This document shows positions 1-9,822 of a stretch of DNA of 64,000 bases, in pieces (positions within the stretch are counted from its first letter, which is position 1; the number at the start of each line of letters is the position of its first letter). The position numbers were made by a program, and so were the translations under genes. Where the stretch lies: positions 2,337,501 through 2,401,500 of the forward strand of contig NZ_CP022998.1 in assembly GCF_002277895.1 (NCBI RefSeq), in the 5' to 3' direction. The stretch comes from Rhizobium sp. 11515TR (lineage in GTDB: Bacteria > Pseudomonadota > Alphaproteobacteria > Rhizobiales > Rhizobiaceae). The notes under the pieces were generated by a model. That model did not search any database and was not told the origin of the DNA. It saw only the letters and a list, made by a program, of their open reading frames with translations.

Positions 1-2
1 TC

Positions 3-266
3 AAGCAGATGCTGTTCAAGCGCATCTATCGCCATCCCGACATCATGCGCATCCGTGCCGGCGCGGCCCAGATCGTCACCGACCTTTTCCGCGCCTATAT
101 GGAAAATCCTAGGGAGATGCAGAGCCACTACTGGGTGGATCATATTGCCGGGCTCGCAATTGCCCCCAAGGCAAGGCATGTCGGCGACTATCTCGCCGGC
201 ATGACGGACACCTACGCCATCAGCGCCCACAAGCGCCTGTTTGACCAGACTCCCGATTTGCGGTAG
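3..266 (+). CDS. dgt: dGTP triphosphohydrolase, C-terminal fragment cut by the window edge
   Basis: About 87 C-terminal residues are visible, ending at a TAG stop; the open frame runs off the left edge. The text ([17 protein letters not shown] early, [15 protein letters not shown] near the end) matches the C-terminal helical part of deoxyguanosinetriphosphate triphosphohydrolase-like HD-domain proteins. That family hydrolyses dNTPs to the nucleoside and triphosphate. The catalytic HD residues lie outside the window, so activity cannot be judged. It sits directly upstream of argS in the same direction with about 56 bp between, so co-transcription is possible. The family call rests on remembered similarity of the C-terminal helices. 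Confidence 0.8.
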   Translation, partial: KQMLFKRIYRHPDIMRIRAGAAQIVTDLFRAYMENPREMQSHYWVDHIAGLAIAPKARHVGDYLAGMTDTYAISAHKRLFDQTPDLR

Positions 267-322
267 GCAGCGGCGGCGTCGGGCCGATAGCGGCTCGCCG
301 GAGCTAATGCGTGGACGATATG

Positions 323-2083
323 ATGAACCTTTTCACCGACTTCGAAGTAAGAATTAAGAACGCTCTCGAACAAATTGATATTGTGCGAGAAAAGCGATCG
401 GAAGTCGACTTCGGACGTATTGGCGTGGAACCGCCGCGAGATGCCAGCCATGGCGATGTCGCCACCAATGCGGCCATGGTTCTTTCCAAGCCGCTGGGCA
501 CAAATCCGCGTGCGCTTGCCGAAATCATCGTCGCCAAGCTGAAGGAAGATGCCGACGTCGCCGAGGTTTCGGTCGCAGGCCCCGGCTTCATCAATATCCG
601 TCTTTCGGTCGGCTACTGGCAGCGGCTGCTGGCAACGATGATCTCCGAGGGCGAGAAGTTCGGCCGCTCCAAGCTCGGCGCGGGGCAGAAGGTCAACGTC
701 GAATATGTTTCGGCCAATCCGACAGGGCCTATGCATGTCGGCCATTGCCGCGGCGCCGTCGTCGGCGATGCGCTGGCGAACCTGCTGGCCTTCTCGGGCT
801 ATGAGGTGACCAAGGAATACTACATCAACGACGCCGGCTCGCAGATAGATGTGCTGGCGCGCTCCGTCTTCGTTCGCTATCGCGAGGCGCTGGGCGAGCA
901 GGTCGGCGAGATTCCGGCCGGCCTCTATCCCGGCGATTATCTGGTTCCCGTCGGTGAAGCGCTCGCCAAGGAATTCGGCACCAAGCTGCGCGGCATGCCG
1001 GAAGAGCAGTGGCTTACGATCGTCAAGGATCGTGCCATCGACGCGATGATGGCGATGATCAGGGAAGATCTGCAGGCGCTGAACGTCCATCACGACGTGT
1101 TTTTTTCCGAACGCACCCTGCATGCCAATGGCGCGGCACTGATCCGAACCGCGATCAACGACCTGACTTTCAAGGGCTATGTCTACAAGGGCGCGCTGCC
1201 GCCGCCGAAGGGACAGCTGCCGGAAGATTGGGAGGATCGCGAGCAGACGCTCTTCCGCTCGACAGAAGTGGGCGACGATATAGACCGGCCACTGATCAAG
1301 TCGGACGGTTCCTATACTTACTTCGCTGCCGACGTTGCTTACTTCAAGAACAAGTTCGACCGCGGCTTCAACGAGATGATCTACATCCTCGGCGCCGACC
1401 ATGGCGGCTACGTCAAGCGGCTGGAGGCGGTTGCCCGCGGCGTTTCCGATGGTGCTGCGAAGCTGACTGTGCTGCTGTGCCAGCTCGTCAAGCTCTACCG
1501 CAATGGAGAGCCGGTAAAGATGTCGAAGCGCTCCGGCGATTTCGTCACGCTGCGGGAAGTCGTCGATGAAGTTGGCCGCGATTCGGTGCGCTTCATGATG
1601 CTTTATCGGAAGAATTCCGAGCCTCTGGATTTCGATTTCGCCAAGGTTACAGAGCAGTCGAAGGACAATCCGGTCTTCTACGTGCAGTACGCGCATGCCC
1701 GCTGTATGTCCGTCTTCCGTCAGGCCAGGGAAGCCTTCCCGGACCTCGATATTGCCTCGCTCGACCTATCTAAGGCGGTCGTAGGCGCCATCTCCGATCC
1801 CGCTGAATTGCAGTTGGTTGCGAAGATTGCGGAATTCCCGCGAATCATCGAAGCTGCAGCACAGTCGCAAGAGCCGCATCGCATTGCTTTTTATCTTTAC
1901 GATCTGGCCAGTTCCTTCCATGGACACTGGAATAAAGGTAAAGATTTACCGGAATTACGTTTTGTTAACGATAAGAACCGAGAATTGAGCATTGCCAGAC
2001 TTGGGCTGGTGTACGCTGTCGCGTCGGTTTTGAAGTCGGGTCTTGGTATAACCGGGACCGCAGCACCAGACGAAATGCGATAA
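323..2083 (+). CDS. argS: Arginyl-tRNA synthetase
   Basis: Cytoplasmic class I aminoacyl-tRNA synthetase that charges tRNA-Arg. The N-terminal additional domain (about residues 1-95) precedes the Rossmann catalytic core. The HIGH signature reads HVGH at residues 138-141 within [12 protein letters not shown], and the KMSKS loop reads KMSKR at 399-403. The C-terminal anticodon-binding DALR domain ends in [14 protein letters not shown]. Length of 586 residues is normal for the family. I chose the ATG of MNLFTDF because family members start there; a GTG 12 bases upstream with a well-spaced GGAG is the alternative. A SPOR-domain gene follows after about 60 bp. Confidence 0.97.
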   Translation: MNLFTDFEVRIKNALEQIDIVREKRSEVDFGRIGVEPPRDASHGDVATNAAMVLSKPLGTNPRALAEIIVAKLKEDADVAEVSVAGPGFINIRLSVGYWQRLLATMISEGEKFGRSKLGAGQKVNVEYVSANPTGPMHVGHCRGAVVGDALANLLAFSGYEVTKEYYINDAGSQIDVLARSVFVRYREALGEQVGEIPAGLYPGDYLVPVGEALAKEFGTKLRGMPEEQWLTIVKDRAIDAMMAMIREDLQALNVHHDVFFSERTLHANGAALIRTAINDLTFKGYVYKGALPPPKGQLPEDWEDREQTLFRSTEVGDDIDRPLIKSDGSYTYFAADVAYFKNKFDRGFNEMIYILGADHGGYVKRLEAVARGVSDGAAKLTVLLCQLVKLYRNGEPVKMSKRSGDFVTLREVVDEVGRDSVRFMMLYRKNSEPLDFDFAKVTEQSKDNPVFYVQYAHARCMSVFRQAREAFPDLDIASLDLSKAVVGAISDPAELQLVAKIAEFPRIIEAAAQSQEPHRIAFYLYDLASSFHGHWNKGKDLPELRFVNDKNRELSIARLGLVYAVASVLKSGLGITGTAAPDEMR

Positions 2084-2144
2084 ACGTCACCATTTACCCA
2101 CATTGCGCTGGCATTAACTGTAGTGTTTGCGAGTGGAACGGGTG

Positions 2145-4925
2145 ATGGCAGAAAAACAGTTGGCGTATCGCGCAAGCGGAAACGACGAGTTCTTTGCGGA
2201 TGATGATCCGCTCGCAGAACTCGCTCGTATCGTGGGTTTTGAGCCGCGCCCCGCTGCTCAGGCAACTCCTGCGGCTCAACGGCAGGAACCCGCCTTCAAC
2301 CTGGAAGACGAGCTTCTTCGCGAATTCGAACGCTACGATACGCCGCGAATGAGTCCGGCAAATGACATCGCTGCTCCCGTCGAGCAGGTGTCGCCGCCGA
2401 GCCATGAAGAGGTTGTGCTCTCCGCCGAGCCGGTGCAGGCCGAGCCCCGGCTTGAAGAGCCGAAGTTCGAAGAACTTGCGCCGCAGCCTGCGGCTCCGGT
2501 GAAGCCGACGATCGGCGCTCGCGATTTGATCGACGAGCTGGAAATGTCGATCGCGCCGGTTCTGCAGCCAGCGCCGAAGGCTGCGCCTGTCGAGCCGCAG
2601 GCGGCTGCGCAGAAGCCGACACCGCAATCCGCTGCCGCCACCATACGGTTGCCGCTTGCCAACTTTGCCCTGGCAACGCCTGCCACCTCGCGTGAGCAGT
2701 TCACGCCGGCGGCCGCGCCTGCTGTTGCCCAGCCGGCGCCGCAAACCACGTCTGACGAAGCGTTGTTCGATGATGCCATTGATTTCGAGGCGTTTGATCC
2801 TGTCGAGCCTCCGCGCGCTTCGGAAGCCGTCTCGCAGCCTGCTGCATCCCAGCCGGCTGCGGCCGTCTTCCAGGCACCAGAGCCGCCAAAGGTCGCGAAG
2901 GCCGATCCGGCTGCGCTTTCCGCCGAGATCGATGCCCTGCTGGCCGATGTGAATCGCTATCCGGTTCCATCCAGAGCCAATGCGCCTGCAGCGAAGGAAG
3001 AGCCGGATTTCGGCAATTTCGGTGCGTCGTTTTCCGAGCCTGCAGAGTTGTCCGCCGCTCCCGTGGCAGCCGTACGGCATGACGAGCCGAAACCCATTAC
3101 CTTCGGTGCGGAGGACCCCTTTGCCGGTCAGGACTTCGAATTCGATCTGGCTGATATCGAAATGGAACTTGCCGGCCTCGATTTCGCTGAAGCCGAAAAG
3201 TCTCCCGCTGCGCATCAGCAGGCTCCGACCGCTCCGATCGCTCCGATCGCAGAGCCGATCCTTTCCCGCGCAACACCGGTCGCTCCGGACCCTGCCGTTC
3301 CGGTGATGGCCGCCGCAGCGCCGCAGCCGATGCGACCCGCACCGGCGCCTGCTGCGCCTGCTGTAAATGTTGCCCATGCCGCAACCACGGCAGCGCCCGT
3401 ATTCGAGGCCGACCAGCCTCTGCCGTTCGATCCCACGGAAATCTCCGAGACGGAGGATCGTGTCGAAACCTTCGAGGGTTCGCATGTTCCGCATCTGCCG
3501 GCGATCGAGCCGGAGGAGCCGATCTCTGTTCCGTCAGAATTTGATTTCGATCTCGATTCGGAAATGGCGAGCCTGCTCGGTACGCCGGCCAAGGAAGCCG
3601 CGCCCGAGCCGATCAAGCCGGCCGCTGCGGCTGCGCTTGGCGGTGCTGCTGTTGCCGCTTCCTGGTCGAAAAATGCGGCGGCCCAGCCTGCTGCGCCCGT
3701 CGCAAAGCAGCCGATCGAGGAGTTCGACGAGTTCGAGCGTGCGCTGGAAGAGGACTTCCGCCGCAGCTATCGTGAAGCGGCGACGCCTGTCGAGAACGTT
3801 GCCAGGATGACCTTGAATCCCGCCGCAAACCGTCGCCCGGTCCGCTCCGTGCGCGGCATGGTAACGACCGCCGCCGTCATCGTTGTTCTCGGCGTCGGTG
3901 CCTATGGCGCCTACAGCTGGATCCGTCACGGCGCGCCGATCTCCAGCTTCTCCGGAGAGCCGCGCGTGATTGCGGCCGACAGCGATCCGGTCAAGGTCGC
4001 TCCCGAAAATCCGGGTGGCACCGTCGTTCCGAATCAGGACAAGGCCGTCTACGATCGCGTCGCTGGCGATAGTACGGCGGCGCCGAAGCAGAAGGAGCTT
4101 GTCTCCTCCAACGAGCAGCCGGTTGACGTCGTCCAGAAGACGCTGATTCCCGAGGCGGTATCGCCTGACGACAGCGACGGCGATCAGGTGACGTCGACGC
4201 CGGTCGGTGAAACCGAAGATCCGCGCCTGCTGCCGAACCAGAATGGTGGAAACACCAACGTCGCCGCCAACAACGACGATCAGGTGCCGTCCGTCTCTCC
4301 GCGCAAGGTGCGTACGATGATCGTCAAGCCGGATGGTTCGCTGGTTCCGCGCGACGAGCCGGTTGCCGATACGACGACTGCAGCCGCCAAGCCGGCGAAC
4401 AATCAGGTCGCATCGACCAATTCGCGCCCGTCTCAGGCAAATACTCCGGCAGCAGCCCAGTCGGATAATACCGACGCTGCCAGCGCCGAAAGCACGCCGA
4501 TCCGCGTCGTGAAGACGAACCCGGTTCCGACGACACGTCCCGAGCCTGCCGCCAAGGCCAATACGGCTGCTCCGGCCCCGCAGGCTCAAGCCCAAGCTCA
4601 AGCTCAGCCCAAGGTTCAGCCGAAGCAGGTCGCATCTGCTAGCCCGGCGGCAGCCCCGGCTGTGACCTCCGCCGCGGGCGGCGGCGCTTACGGCGTGCAG
4701 ATCGCATCTCTGCCGACCGAAGCCGACGCGCAGAAGTCGCAGGCGAACCTCAAGGTCAAGTTCGCCAGCATTATCGGCAATCATCCGCTGGAGATTCGCA
4801 AGGCCGACATCGCCGGCAAGGGCACCTACTATCGCGTCCGCGTCGTCGCCGGCTCGAAGGATGAGGCCGCGGCCATCTGCACCCGCTATCGCGCCGCCGG
4901 CGGCACCTGCCTGATTTCGAAGTGA
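2145..4925 (+). CDS. SPOR-domain membrane protein with very long disordered cytoplasmic region
   Basis: About 926 residues. The first 565 or so are Ala/Pro/Glu-rich and low-complexity, with no fold I recognise. One transmembrane helix (MVTTAAVIVVLGVGAYGAYSW) lies near residues 572-594. A second Pro/Ala/Gln-rich linker follows, and the last 80 residues form a SPOR domain that starts GGAYGVQIASLPTEADA and ends GGTCLISK. SPOR domains bind denuded peptidoglycan at division sites, so the C-terminus is probably periplasmic and the protein septal. nagZ and scpAB follow, which fits an envelope or division role. Start: TTG at 2127 is also open, but ATG at 2145 (MAEKQLAYR) looks like the family start. 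The partner of the long cytoplasmic part is unknown. Confidence 0.85.
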   Translation: MAEKQLAYRASGNDEFFADDDPLAELARIVGFEPRPAAQATPAAQRQEPAFNLEDELLREFERYDTPRMSPANDIAAPVEQVSPPSHEEVVLSAEPVQAEPRLEEPKFEELAPQPAAPVKPTIGARDLIDELEMSIAPVLQPAPKAAPVEPQAAAQKPTPQSAAATIRLPLANFALATPATSREQFTPAAAPAVAQPAPQTTSDEALFDDAIDFEAFDPVEPPRASEAVSQPAASQPAAAVFQAPEPPKVAKADPAALSAEIDALLADVNRYPVPSRANAPAAKEEPDFGNFGASFSEPAELSAAPVAAVRHDEPKPITFGAEDPFAGQDFEFDLADIEMELAGLDFAEAEKSPAAHQQAPTAPIAPIAEPILSRATPVAPDPAVPVMAAAAPQPMRPAPAPAAPAVNVAHAATTAAPVFEADQPLPFDPTEISETEDRVETFEGSHVPHLPAIEPEEPISVPSEFDFDLDSEMASLLGTPAKEAAPEPIKPAAAAALGGAAVAASWSKNAAAQPAAPVAKQPIEEFDEFERALEEDFRRSYREAATPVENVARMTLNPAANRRPVRSVRGMVTTAAVIVVLGVGAYGAYSWIRHGAPISSFSGEPRVIAADSDPVKVAPENPGGTVVPNQDKAVYDRVAGDSTAAPKQKELVSSNEQPVDVVQKTLIPEAVSPDDSDGDQVTSTPVGETEDPRLLPNQNGGNTNVAANNDDQVPSVSPRKVRTMIVKPDGSLVPRDEPVADTTTAAAKPANNQVASTNSRPSQANTPAAAQSDNTDAASAESTPIRVVKTNPVPTTRPEPAAKANTAAPAPQAQAQAQAQPKVQPKQVASASPAAAPAVTSAAGGGAYGVQIASLPTEADAQKSQANLKVKFASIIGNHPLEIRKADIAGKGTYYRVRVVAGSKDEAAAICTRYRAAGGTCLISK

Positions 4926-4944
4926 AATCGGATATGAATATTGG

Positions 4945-4973
4945 AAAACGGCGGGCATTGGCTCGCCGTTTTC
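4945..4973 (+). terminator. Rho-independent terminator after the SPOR-domain gene
   Basis: A near-perfect 12-bp stem (AAAACGGCGGGC pairing GCTCGCCGTTTT, one G-U pair) around ATTG lies 20 bp after the stop codon. The right arm ends in TTTTC. The A-rich left flank may let it work in both directions. Confidence 0.7.
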
Positions 4974-5049
4974 ATTTGTAGGGTGCTGTTCCTGTGTATC
5001 CTCGCTTGACCTCACTCGCATTTCCCGGCGCAAGCCTTATGATTCGGAT

Positions 5050-6063
5050 ATGACCGAATCGAAATCCATGATCCTCGGCTGTAGCGGCCACACCATCACG
5101 CCCGAAGAGCGATCCTTCTATAAGGAGGAGCAGCCATGGGGCTTCATCCTGTTCGGACGCAATATTTCCGAACCGGCACAGATCGCCGATCTCGTTGCGT
5201 CTTTGCGCGATAGCGTCGGACGCGACGCTCCGGTTTTCATCGACCAGGAAGGCGGCAGGGTGCAGCGCATTCGCCCGCCGATCCTGCCACATTATCCCTC
5301 GGGGCAGGCACTCGGCGATATCTATCGCCAGGATCGCGAACGAGGCCTGCGTGCCGCATGGCTGATGTCGCGGCTTCATTCCTTCGATCTGTTGAAATTC
5401 GGCATCAATGTCGATTGCCTGCCGGTGATTGACGTGCCTGTTGAGGGATCGAGCAACGTCATCGGCAATCGCGCCTATGGCTCCGATCCGGTGACAGTGA
5501 CCGAGATGGGGCGTGCTGCGGCGGAAGGTCTAAAAGCCGGCGGTATGCTGCCCGTGATGAAGCACATGCCCGGCCATGGCCGCGGTTTTGCGGATTCGCA
5601 TCACGAGTTGCCTGTCGTCTCGGTACCACGCGCGGAGCTGGAGGCGCATGATTTCGCTCCCTTCGTTGCAATGAAGGACGAACTCATGGCGATGACCTGC
5701 CATGTCGTTTTTACCGATATCGATCCGGAAAACCCGGCCACGACGTCGCGCAAGGTGATCGAGGAGATCATCCGCGGATATATCGGTTTCCAGGGGCTGC
5801 TCCTGTCGGACGATACCTCGATGAATGCGCTGAAAGGCACGATCGGCGAACGTGCAGCAAATATTATTGCGGGCGGATGCGATATCGTGCTGCATTGCAA
5901 TGGCGTCATGGACGAAATGCAGCAGGTGGTTCGCAATGTTCCTGCTTTGGCAGGGGCGTCGCTGAAACGTGCCAAGGCGGTCGAAGCGGCATTCGGCAGA
6001 AATGATGGCGCCGATGAAGCCTCTATTCGGGCGGAATTCGACGCGATGTTCGCAGTGGCGTAA
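5050..6063 (+). CDS. nagZ: Beta-N-acetylhexosaminidase (glycoside hydrolase family 3)
   Basis: Removes N-acetylglucosamine from 1,6-anhydro-muropeptides in cytoplasmic peptidoglycan recycling. The GH3 NagZ signature KHMPGHGRG is at residues 171-179, followed by ADSHHELP, which carries the catalytic Asp/His loop. The N-terminal FIDQEGGRVQRI segment is also typical. The protein is 337 residues, single-domain, with no signal peptide, as expected of a cytoplasmic enzyme. ScpA starts 30 bp downstream in the same direction. Upstream is a terminator, so nagZ probably heads a nagZ-scpA-scpB transcript. A second in-frame ATG (MILGCSGH) lies nine codons downstream. Confidence 0.95.
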   Translation: MTESKSMILGCSGHTITPEERSFYKEEQPWGFILFGRNISEPAQIADLVASLRDSVGRDAPVFIDQEGGRVQRIRPPILPHYPSGQALGDIYRQDRERGLRAAWLMSRLHSFDLLKFGINVDCLPVIDVPVEGSSNVIGNRAYGSDPVTVTEMGRAAAEGLKAGGMLPVMKHMPGHGRGFADSHHELPVVSVPRAELEAHDFAPFVAMKDELMAMTCHVVFTDIDPENPATTSRKVIEEIIRGYIGFQGLLLSDDTSMNALKGTIGERAANIIAGGCDIVLHCNGVMDEMQQVVRNVPALAGASLKRAKAVEAAFGRNDGADEASIRAEFDAMFAVA

Positions 6064-6095
6064 AACCGGACTTCAAGGAACGGACGGGTGACAGG

Positions 6096-6935
6096 GTGAG
6101 CGGCAGCACGGACAAGCTTCAGCAGGCGGCAACGCCGATGGACAAGCTCTGGCAGGAGGGTGAGACGCAGCGCGGCTCGCATGAGCCGTCGCTTGTTGTC
6201 GACCTCGCCGGCTTTGAAGGACCGCTTGATCTGCTGCTGCATTTGGCGCGCAACCAGAAGGTCGATCTGTCCCGTATCTCAGTTCTGGCGCTGGCCGAAC
6301 AGTATCTTCAGTTCATCGAGAGTGCGCGGCGTATCCGCATCGAGCTTGCGGCCGATTATCTCGTCATGGCCGCTTGGCTCGCTTATCTGAAATCCAAGCT
6401 GCTGATCCCGCAGCAGAGTAAAGAAGACGGACCGACCGGCGAGGAGATGGCGGCGACGCTCGCCTTCCGCCTGAAGCGCCTGGAAGCCATGCGCGATGCT
6501 GCCACCGATCTCGTCAATCGCAACCGCCTCGGCCGCGATATCTTCGCACGTGGTGCGCCGGAACATATTCCGGATCGACGCCAATCCGCCTTCGACGCCA
6601 GCCTCTATGATCTGCTCACCGCCTACGCCAGCCTGCGTCAGCGTCAGGCCGTGACCCAGGTGACGATCGAGAAGCGCCGCGTCTGGTCGCTGGCCGATGC
6701 CCGCGTTATTCTGGACCGAATGATCGGCGAAATCACCGATTGGACGGCCCTGGAACATTACCTGCTGAGCTACATGACGACTTCCAGCGAGCGGGTGACG
6801 GCGATTGCCAGCGCCTTTGCGGCATCGCTGGAGCTGGTGCGCGAGGGGCAACTGGAAATTCGCCAGGAAGGCGCGTTTCAGCCGCTTTACATGCGGCGCG
6901 GGCCGAAGCATTCGTCGCTGGAAGCAGCGGAATAG
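6096..6935 (+). CDS. scpA: Segregation and condensation protein A
   Basis: Kleisin subunit of the Smc-ScpAB condensin complex that organises and segregates the chromosome. The N-terminal kleisin motif FEGPLDLLLHLA is at about residues 36-47, and the middle helices (KVDLSRISVLALAEQYL) follow the family pattern. The start is GTG (MSGSTDKLQQ); an internal ATG (MDKLWQEG) at 6138 is possible. Length of 279 residues is in the usual range. ScpB begins 13 bp after the stop, so the two are translated from one message. Confidence 0.94.
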   Translation: MSGSTDKLQQAATPMDKLWQEGETQRGSHEPSLVVDLAGFEGPLDLLLHLARNQKVDLSRISVLALAEQYLQFIESARRIRIELAADYLVMAAWLAYLKSKLLIPQQSKEDGPTGEEMAATLAFRLKRLEAMRDAATDLVNRNRLGRDIFARGAPEHIPDRRQSAFDASLYDLLTAYASLRQRQAVTQVTIEKRRVWSLADARVILDRMIGEITDWTALEHYLLSYMTTSSERVTAIASAFAASLELVREGQLEIRQEGAFQPLYMRRGPKHSSLEAAE

Positions 6936-6948
6936 GGCAGGAAAGCGC

Positions 6949-7671
6949 GTGACGGAACCGGACGACGAACAGCAGCATGTGGAGCACGAGGCGGAAGCGC
7001 CCGATGTAGACGATCGTCGGCTGAGCGAGGCCGAGCGGATCGCCGAAGCGCTGGTCTTCGCCTCGGCCCAGCCGGTCTCCGAGGCGTTCATTGCCGAGCG
7101 GGTGGCGCGCGGGGTCGATATTCCCGCCGTCATGCAGAAGCTCAAGGCCGATTACGCGATGCGCGGCGTCAATCTCGTCCAGGTGGATGGCGCCTGGGCC
7201 TTCCGCACGGCCGCGGATCTCTCCTTTATGATCCGGCGTGACGAGAGTGAGGTGCGCAAGCTGTCGCGTGCGGCCCTGGAAGTACTGGCCATTATCGCTT
7301 ACCATCAGCCTGTCACACGCGCCGAGATCGAGGATATCAGAGGCGTGCAGACCTCCAAGGGCACGCTTGACGTCCTGATGGAGTCCGGTTGGGTCCGCTT
7401 CCGTGGCCGCCGCCGCACGCCGGGGCGACCGGTAACCCTTGGCACGACGCGAGATTTCCTCGATCATTTCGGTCTCGAAGAGCTGCGCGATCTACCCGGT
7501 CTCGAAGAGTTGAAGGGGGCGGGGTTGTTGTCAGGCCGGATTCCGGCCAATTTCAATATTCCTTCGCCATTGATGAGCGACGAGCTCACCGAAGACGAAG
7601 ATCCGATCACGCAGCTGGATCTGGAGGAACTCGGCATCTTGCCGCCGAGCGGTGCAAGTTCCGGCGATTGA
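6949..7671 (+). CDS. scpB: Segregation and condensation protein B
   Basis: Winged-helix partner of ScpA in the Smc condensin complex. The text RRLSEAERIAEALVFASAQPVSE opens the first winged-helix domain. The segment LEVLAIIAYHQPVTRAEIEDIRGV and the later FRGRRRTPGRPVTLGTTRDFLDHFGLEELRDLPGLEEL are highly typical of ScpB. The GTG start at 6949 is preceded by GGGCAGGAAAG; longer in-frame extensions overlap scpA and are unlikely. An acidic tail (DELTEDEDPITQLDLEELG) closes the protein. A 245-bp gap with no recognised gene separates it from tatA. Confidence 0.94.
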   Translation: MTEPDDEQQHVEHEAEAPDVDDRRLSEAERIAEALVFASAQPVSEAFIAERVARGVDIPAVMQKLKADYAMRGVNLVQVDGAWAFRTAADLSFMIRRDESEVRKLSRAALEVLAIIAYHQPVTRAEIEDIRGVQTSKGTLDVLMESGWVRFRGRRRTPGRPVTLGTTRDFLDHFGLEELRDLPGLEELKGAGLLSGRIPANFNIPSPLMSDELTEDEDPITQLDLEELGILPPSGASSGD

Positions 7672-7916
7672 CCGTTGGCCGGCTCGCATAATGTGGATTA
7701 CAGCCCATCTGCAGATTTTCGCGAAACCGCCGGCAAAGTCTCTCTTTTGCCATCAGCGGGTGCGAATATAACAATCATCCTCTCGGCTTGGAGACGTTTG
7801 ATCGCCCGCATCGGCGCTTGTCATCCCGATATGCGTGGATGCATTGCATTTTGGTGTTTGAAAAACATCCGCAAACGTCTTACATCGAAAAGACACTGTA
7901 ATTGGGAGTTAAAGCA

Positions 7917-8117
7917 ATGGGTTCTCTAAGCATATGGCACTGGCTCATCGTCCTGGCCATCGCGCTGTTGTTGTTCGGCCGTGGAAAGATCCCGGAGCTG
8001 ATGGGTGATGTCGCAAAGGGCATCAAGAGCTTCAAGAAGGGCATGAGCGACGACGAGGATACGTCGACGCAGACGGCGTCCCGTACGGTCGAGCATAAGG
8101 CTGACGAAACGAAGTAA
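7917..8117 (+). CDS. tatA: Sec-independent protein translocase TatA
   Basis: Pore-forming component of the twin-arginine translocase, which exports folded proteins across the inner membrane. There is one N-terminal transmembrane helix ([19 protein letters not shown]), the [23 protein letters not shown] amphipathic helix and a short charged tail: the full TatA plan in 66 residues. GGGAGTTAAAGCA precedes the ATG. It is the first gene of tatABC; the 245-bp region upstream should carry the promoter. The small size and the K-rich SFKKG motif separate it from TatB. Confidence 0.95.
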   Translation: MGSLSIWHWLIVLAIALLLFGRGKIPELMGDVAKGIKSFKKGMSDDEDTSTQTASRTVEHKADETK

Positions 8118-8172
8118 TCATGTCGGGCAGGCGCCGAGCTGAGAGGCTTGCCGTTGGCCCAGGAGCCTTTGC

Positions 8173-8898
8173 ATGTTCGATATAGGCTGGTCCGAGCTGG
8201 TGGTTATTGGCGTCGTGGCCTTGGTGGTGATTGGCCCCAAGGAGTTGCCGTCGACATTGCGGACCATCGGTAAGATGACGGCGCGGGCCAGGAAGGTCGC
8301 TGGCGAATTCCGCGCTCAGTTCGACGAAGCCATGCGCGAGGCGGATCTGGACGATGTGCGCCAGACGATCGCCGATGCGCAGAAGCTCAATCCGGTCAAC
8401 TCGCTGCGGGAAGCCATGAACCCGCTGCGGGAAATGGGCAATGAGATAAAGGCAGATCTGCAGCGTGCGGCAACGCCGGACAAAGCAGCCCCGGCCGCGA
8501 CACCATTGCCGTCCGAGCCGGTTCCGGGCGTCTCGTCCGGCCTGCCGGAAGCACTTGCGGCCACGTCCACAATGCCTGCCGCTTCGAGCAATCCGTCGCC
8601 GGCGGCGGCTCCAGAGGCGGTGTCCGCAGCCGTTCCGCAGCCGGTGGCCGCTGTGAGTGACGCTGCAAAGACGCCGAAGGCCGCTCGCAAGCCTCGCGCC
8701 AAGGCCCCGGCCAAGACCGAGGATGTTGCGGCTGCCGCCGTCCAGACGCCCGTCGTCACGGAAAAACCAAAGCGAGCCCCGCGCAAGGTCGCGGTCGCTG
8801 CTGCCGTAGAGAAGACGCCCCCAGCTCCCAGGAAGCGTCCGACTGCGACAGCCAGCAAGGCGACGCCTAAAACGCCCAGGAAGAAGGACCAGGCATGA
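8173..8898 (+). CDS. tatB: Sec-independent protein translocase TatB
   Basis: Works with TatC as receptor for twin-arginine signal peptides. The N-terminal helix [21 protein letters not shown], with its GPKELP hinge, is diagnostic of TatB. An amphipathic helix follows ([17 protein letters not shown]). The C-terminal half (about residues 95-241) is a long Ala/Pro/Lys-rich tail, longer than in E. coli but common in rhizobia. The tail has no visible fold. The stop codon overlaps the tatC start by four bases, so translation of the two is coupled. Confidence 0.94.
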   Translation: MFDIGWSELVVIGVVALVVIGPKELPSTLRTIGKMTARARKVAGEFRAQFDEAMREADLDDVRQTIADAQKLNPVNSLREAMNPLREMGNEIKADLQRAATPDKAAPAATPLPSEPVPGVSSGLPEALAATSTMPAASSNPSPAAAPEAVSAAVPQPVAAVSDAAKTPKAARKPRAKAPAKTEDVAAAAVQTPVVTEKPKRAPRKVAVAAAVEKTPPAPRKRPTATASKATPKTPRKKDQA

Positions 8899-9716
8899 CG
8901 GGTGACATCGACGATAAGCCGCAACCGCTTATCGAACACCTTATGGAATTGCGCACACGGCTCATCTGGTCGCTCGTGGCTTTTTTCATTGCCTTCATTG
9001 GCTGTTTCGCAGTGGCGAAGCATCTCTTCAATTATCTGGTCTATCCTTATAAATGGGCCGTCGAATGGGCTCATCTCGATCTCGCGAAGTCAGAGCTGAT
9101 CTACACCGCGCCACAGGAGTTCTTCTTCACCCAGGTGAAGGTCGCCATGTTCGGCGCCCTGGTGATTTCCTTCCCGATCATCGCTTCGCAGATCTACAAG
9201 TTCGTCGCGCCCGGCCTCTATAAGAACGAGCGCAATGCCTTTCTGCCGTTTTTGATCGCTTCGCCCGTGCTTTTCCTCATGGGGGCAGCACTCGTCTATT
9301 TCTTCTTCACGCCCATGGTGATGTGGTTCTTCCTGAAGATGCAGCAGACGGGTGGTGACGGTCAGGTCGGCATCGCGCTGATGCCGAAGGTCTCGGAATA
9401 TCTGAGCCTCATCATGACGCTGGTCTTCTCTTTCGGGCTCGTATTCCAGCTTCCCGTCATCACCACGCTGCTGGCACGTGTCGGCTTGCTGACGTCTGCC
9501 TGGCTCGCGGAAAAGCGCAAGTTTGCCATCGTTTTCGCCTTCATCGTCGCTGCCGTGCTGACGCCGCCGGACCCGATGTCCCAGATCGGCCTTGCACTGC
9601 CGACAATCCTTCTCTACGAGATTTCCATCTACGCGGCGCGACTCGTAGAACGCCAGCGTACCCGGCAAGCGCTCGAAGAGAGTGGCGGAAGTTCCGATAT
9701 CGCCAAGACGGATTAA
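8895..9716 (+). CDS. tatC: Sec-independent protein translocase TatC
   Basis: Six-helix membrane protein that recognises twin-arginine signal peptides. The family text [20 protein letters not shown] is at the N-terminus, [18 protein letters not shown] in the first periplasmic/second-helix region, and [25 protein letters not shown] near the end. The 273-residue length is typical. The ATGA overlap with tatB and shared direction indicate a tatABC operon. serS follows after about 106 bp that contains a strong hairpin. Confidence 0.96.
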   Translation: MTGDIDDKPQPLIEHLMELRTRLIWSLVAFFIAFIGCFAVAKHLFNYLVYPYKWAVEWAHLDLAKSELIYTAPQEFFFTQVKVAMFGALVISFPIIASQIYKFVAPGLYKNERNAFLPFLIASPVLFLMGAALVYFFFTPMVMWFFLKMQQTGGDGQVGIALMPKVSEYLSLIMTLVFSFGLVFQLPVITTLLARVGLLTSAWLAEKRKFAIVFAFIVAAVLTPPDPMSQIGLALPTILLYEISIYAARLVERQRTRQALEESGGSSDIAKTD

Positions 9717-9767
9717 CGTCCAGGCGGGAGGCCTTCGCCTCATTTCTCAGGTATTTGCCGGTTCGAC

Positions 9768-9791
9768 CTCCGACCGAAGCCTCGGTCGGAG
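9768..9791 (+). promoter_or_regulatory. Perfect 10-bp inverted repeat in the serS leader
   Basis: CTCCGACCGA and TCGGTCGGAG form a perfect stem around the 4-base loop AGCC, 32 bp before the serS ATG. No T-run follows, so it is not a clear intrinsic terminator. It may be an RNA stability element, an attenuator between tat and serS, or a protein-binding palindrome. Confidence 0.45.
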
Positions 9792-9822
9792 TTGTACTTA
9801 TGTCAAACGACCTGGAACGAAG

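Noticed and set aside
212..1696. 494-codon reverse open frame opposite argS
   Set aside because: It mirrors the GC-rich third positions of argS; no family text, no ribosome site, and argS on the other strand is certain.
4561..4620. CRISPR-like short repeats in the SPOR gene (CAGGCTCAAGCCCAAGCTCAAG)
   Set aside because: These are in-frame Ala-Gln codon repeats in a linker, without spacers.
5005..5030. CTTGAC box before nagZ as a promoter
   Set aside because: No -10 hexamer is found at 16-18 bp spacing, so the match is probably chance.
2094..5033. Two long reverse open frames opposite the SPOR-domain gene
   Set aside because: Arg/Gly/Leu-rich antisense of a low-complexity Ala/Pro protein; no domain is visible.
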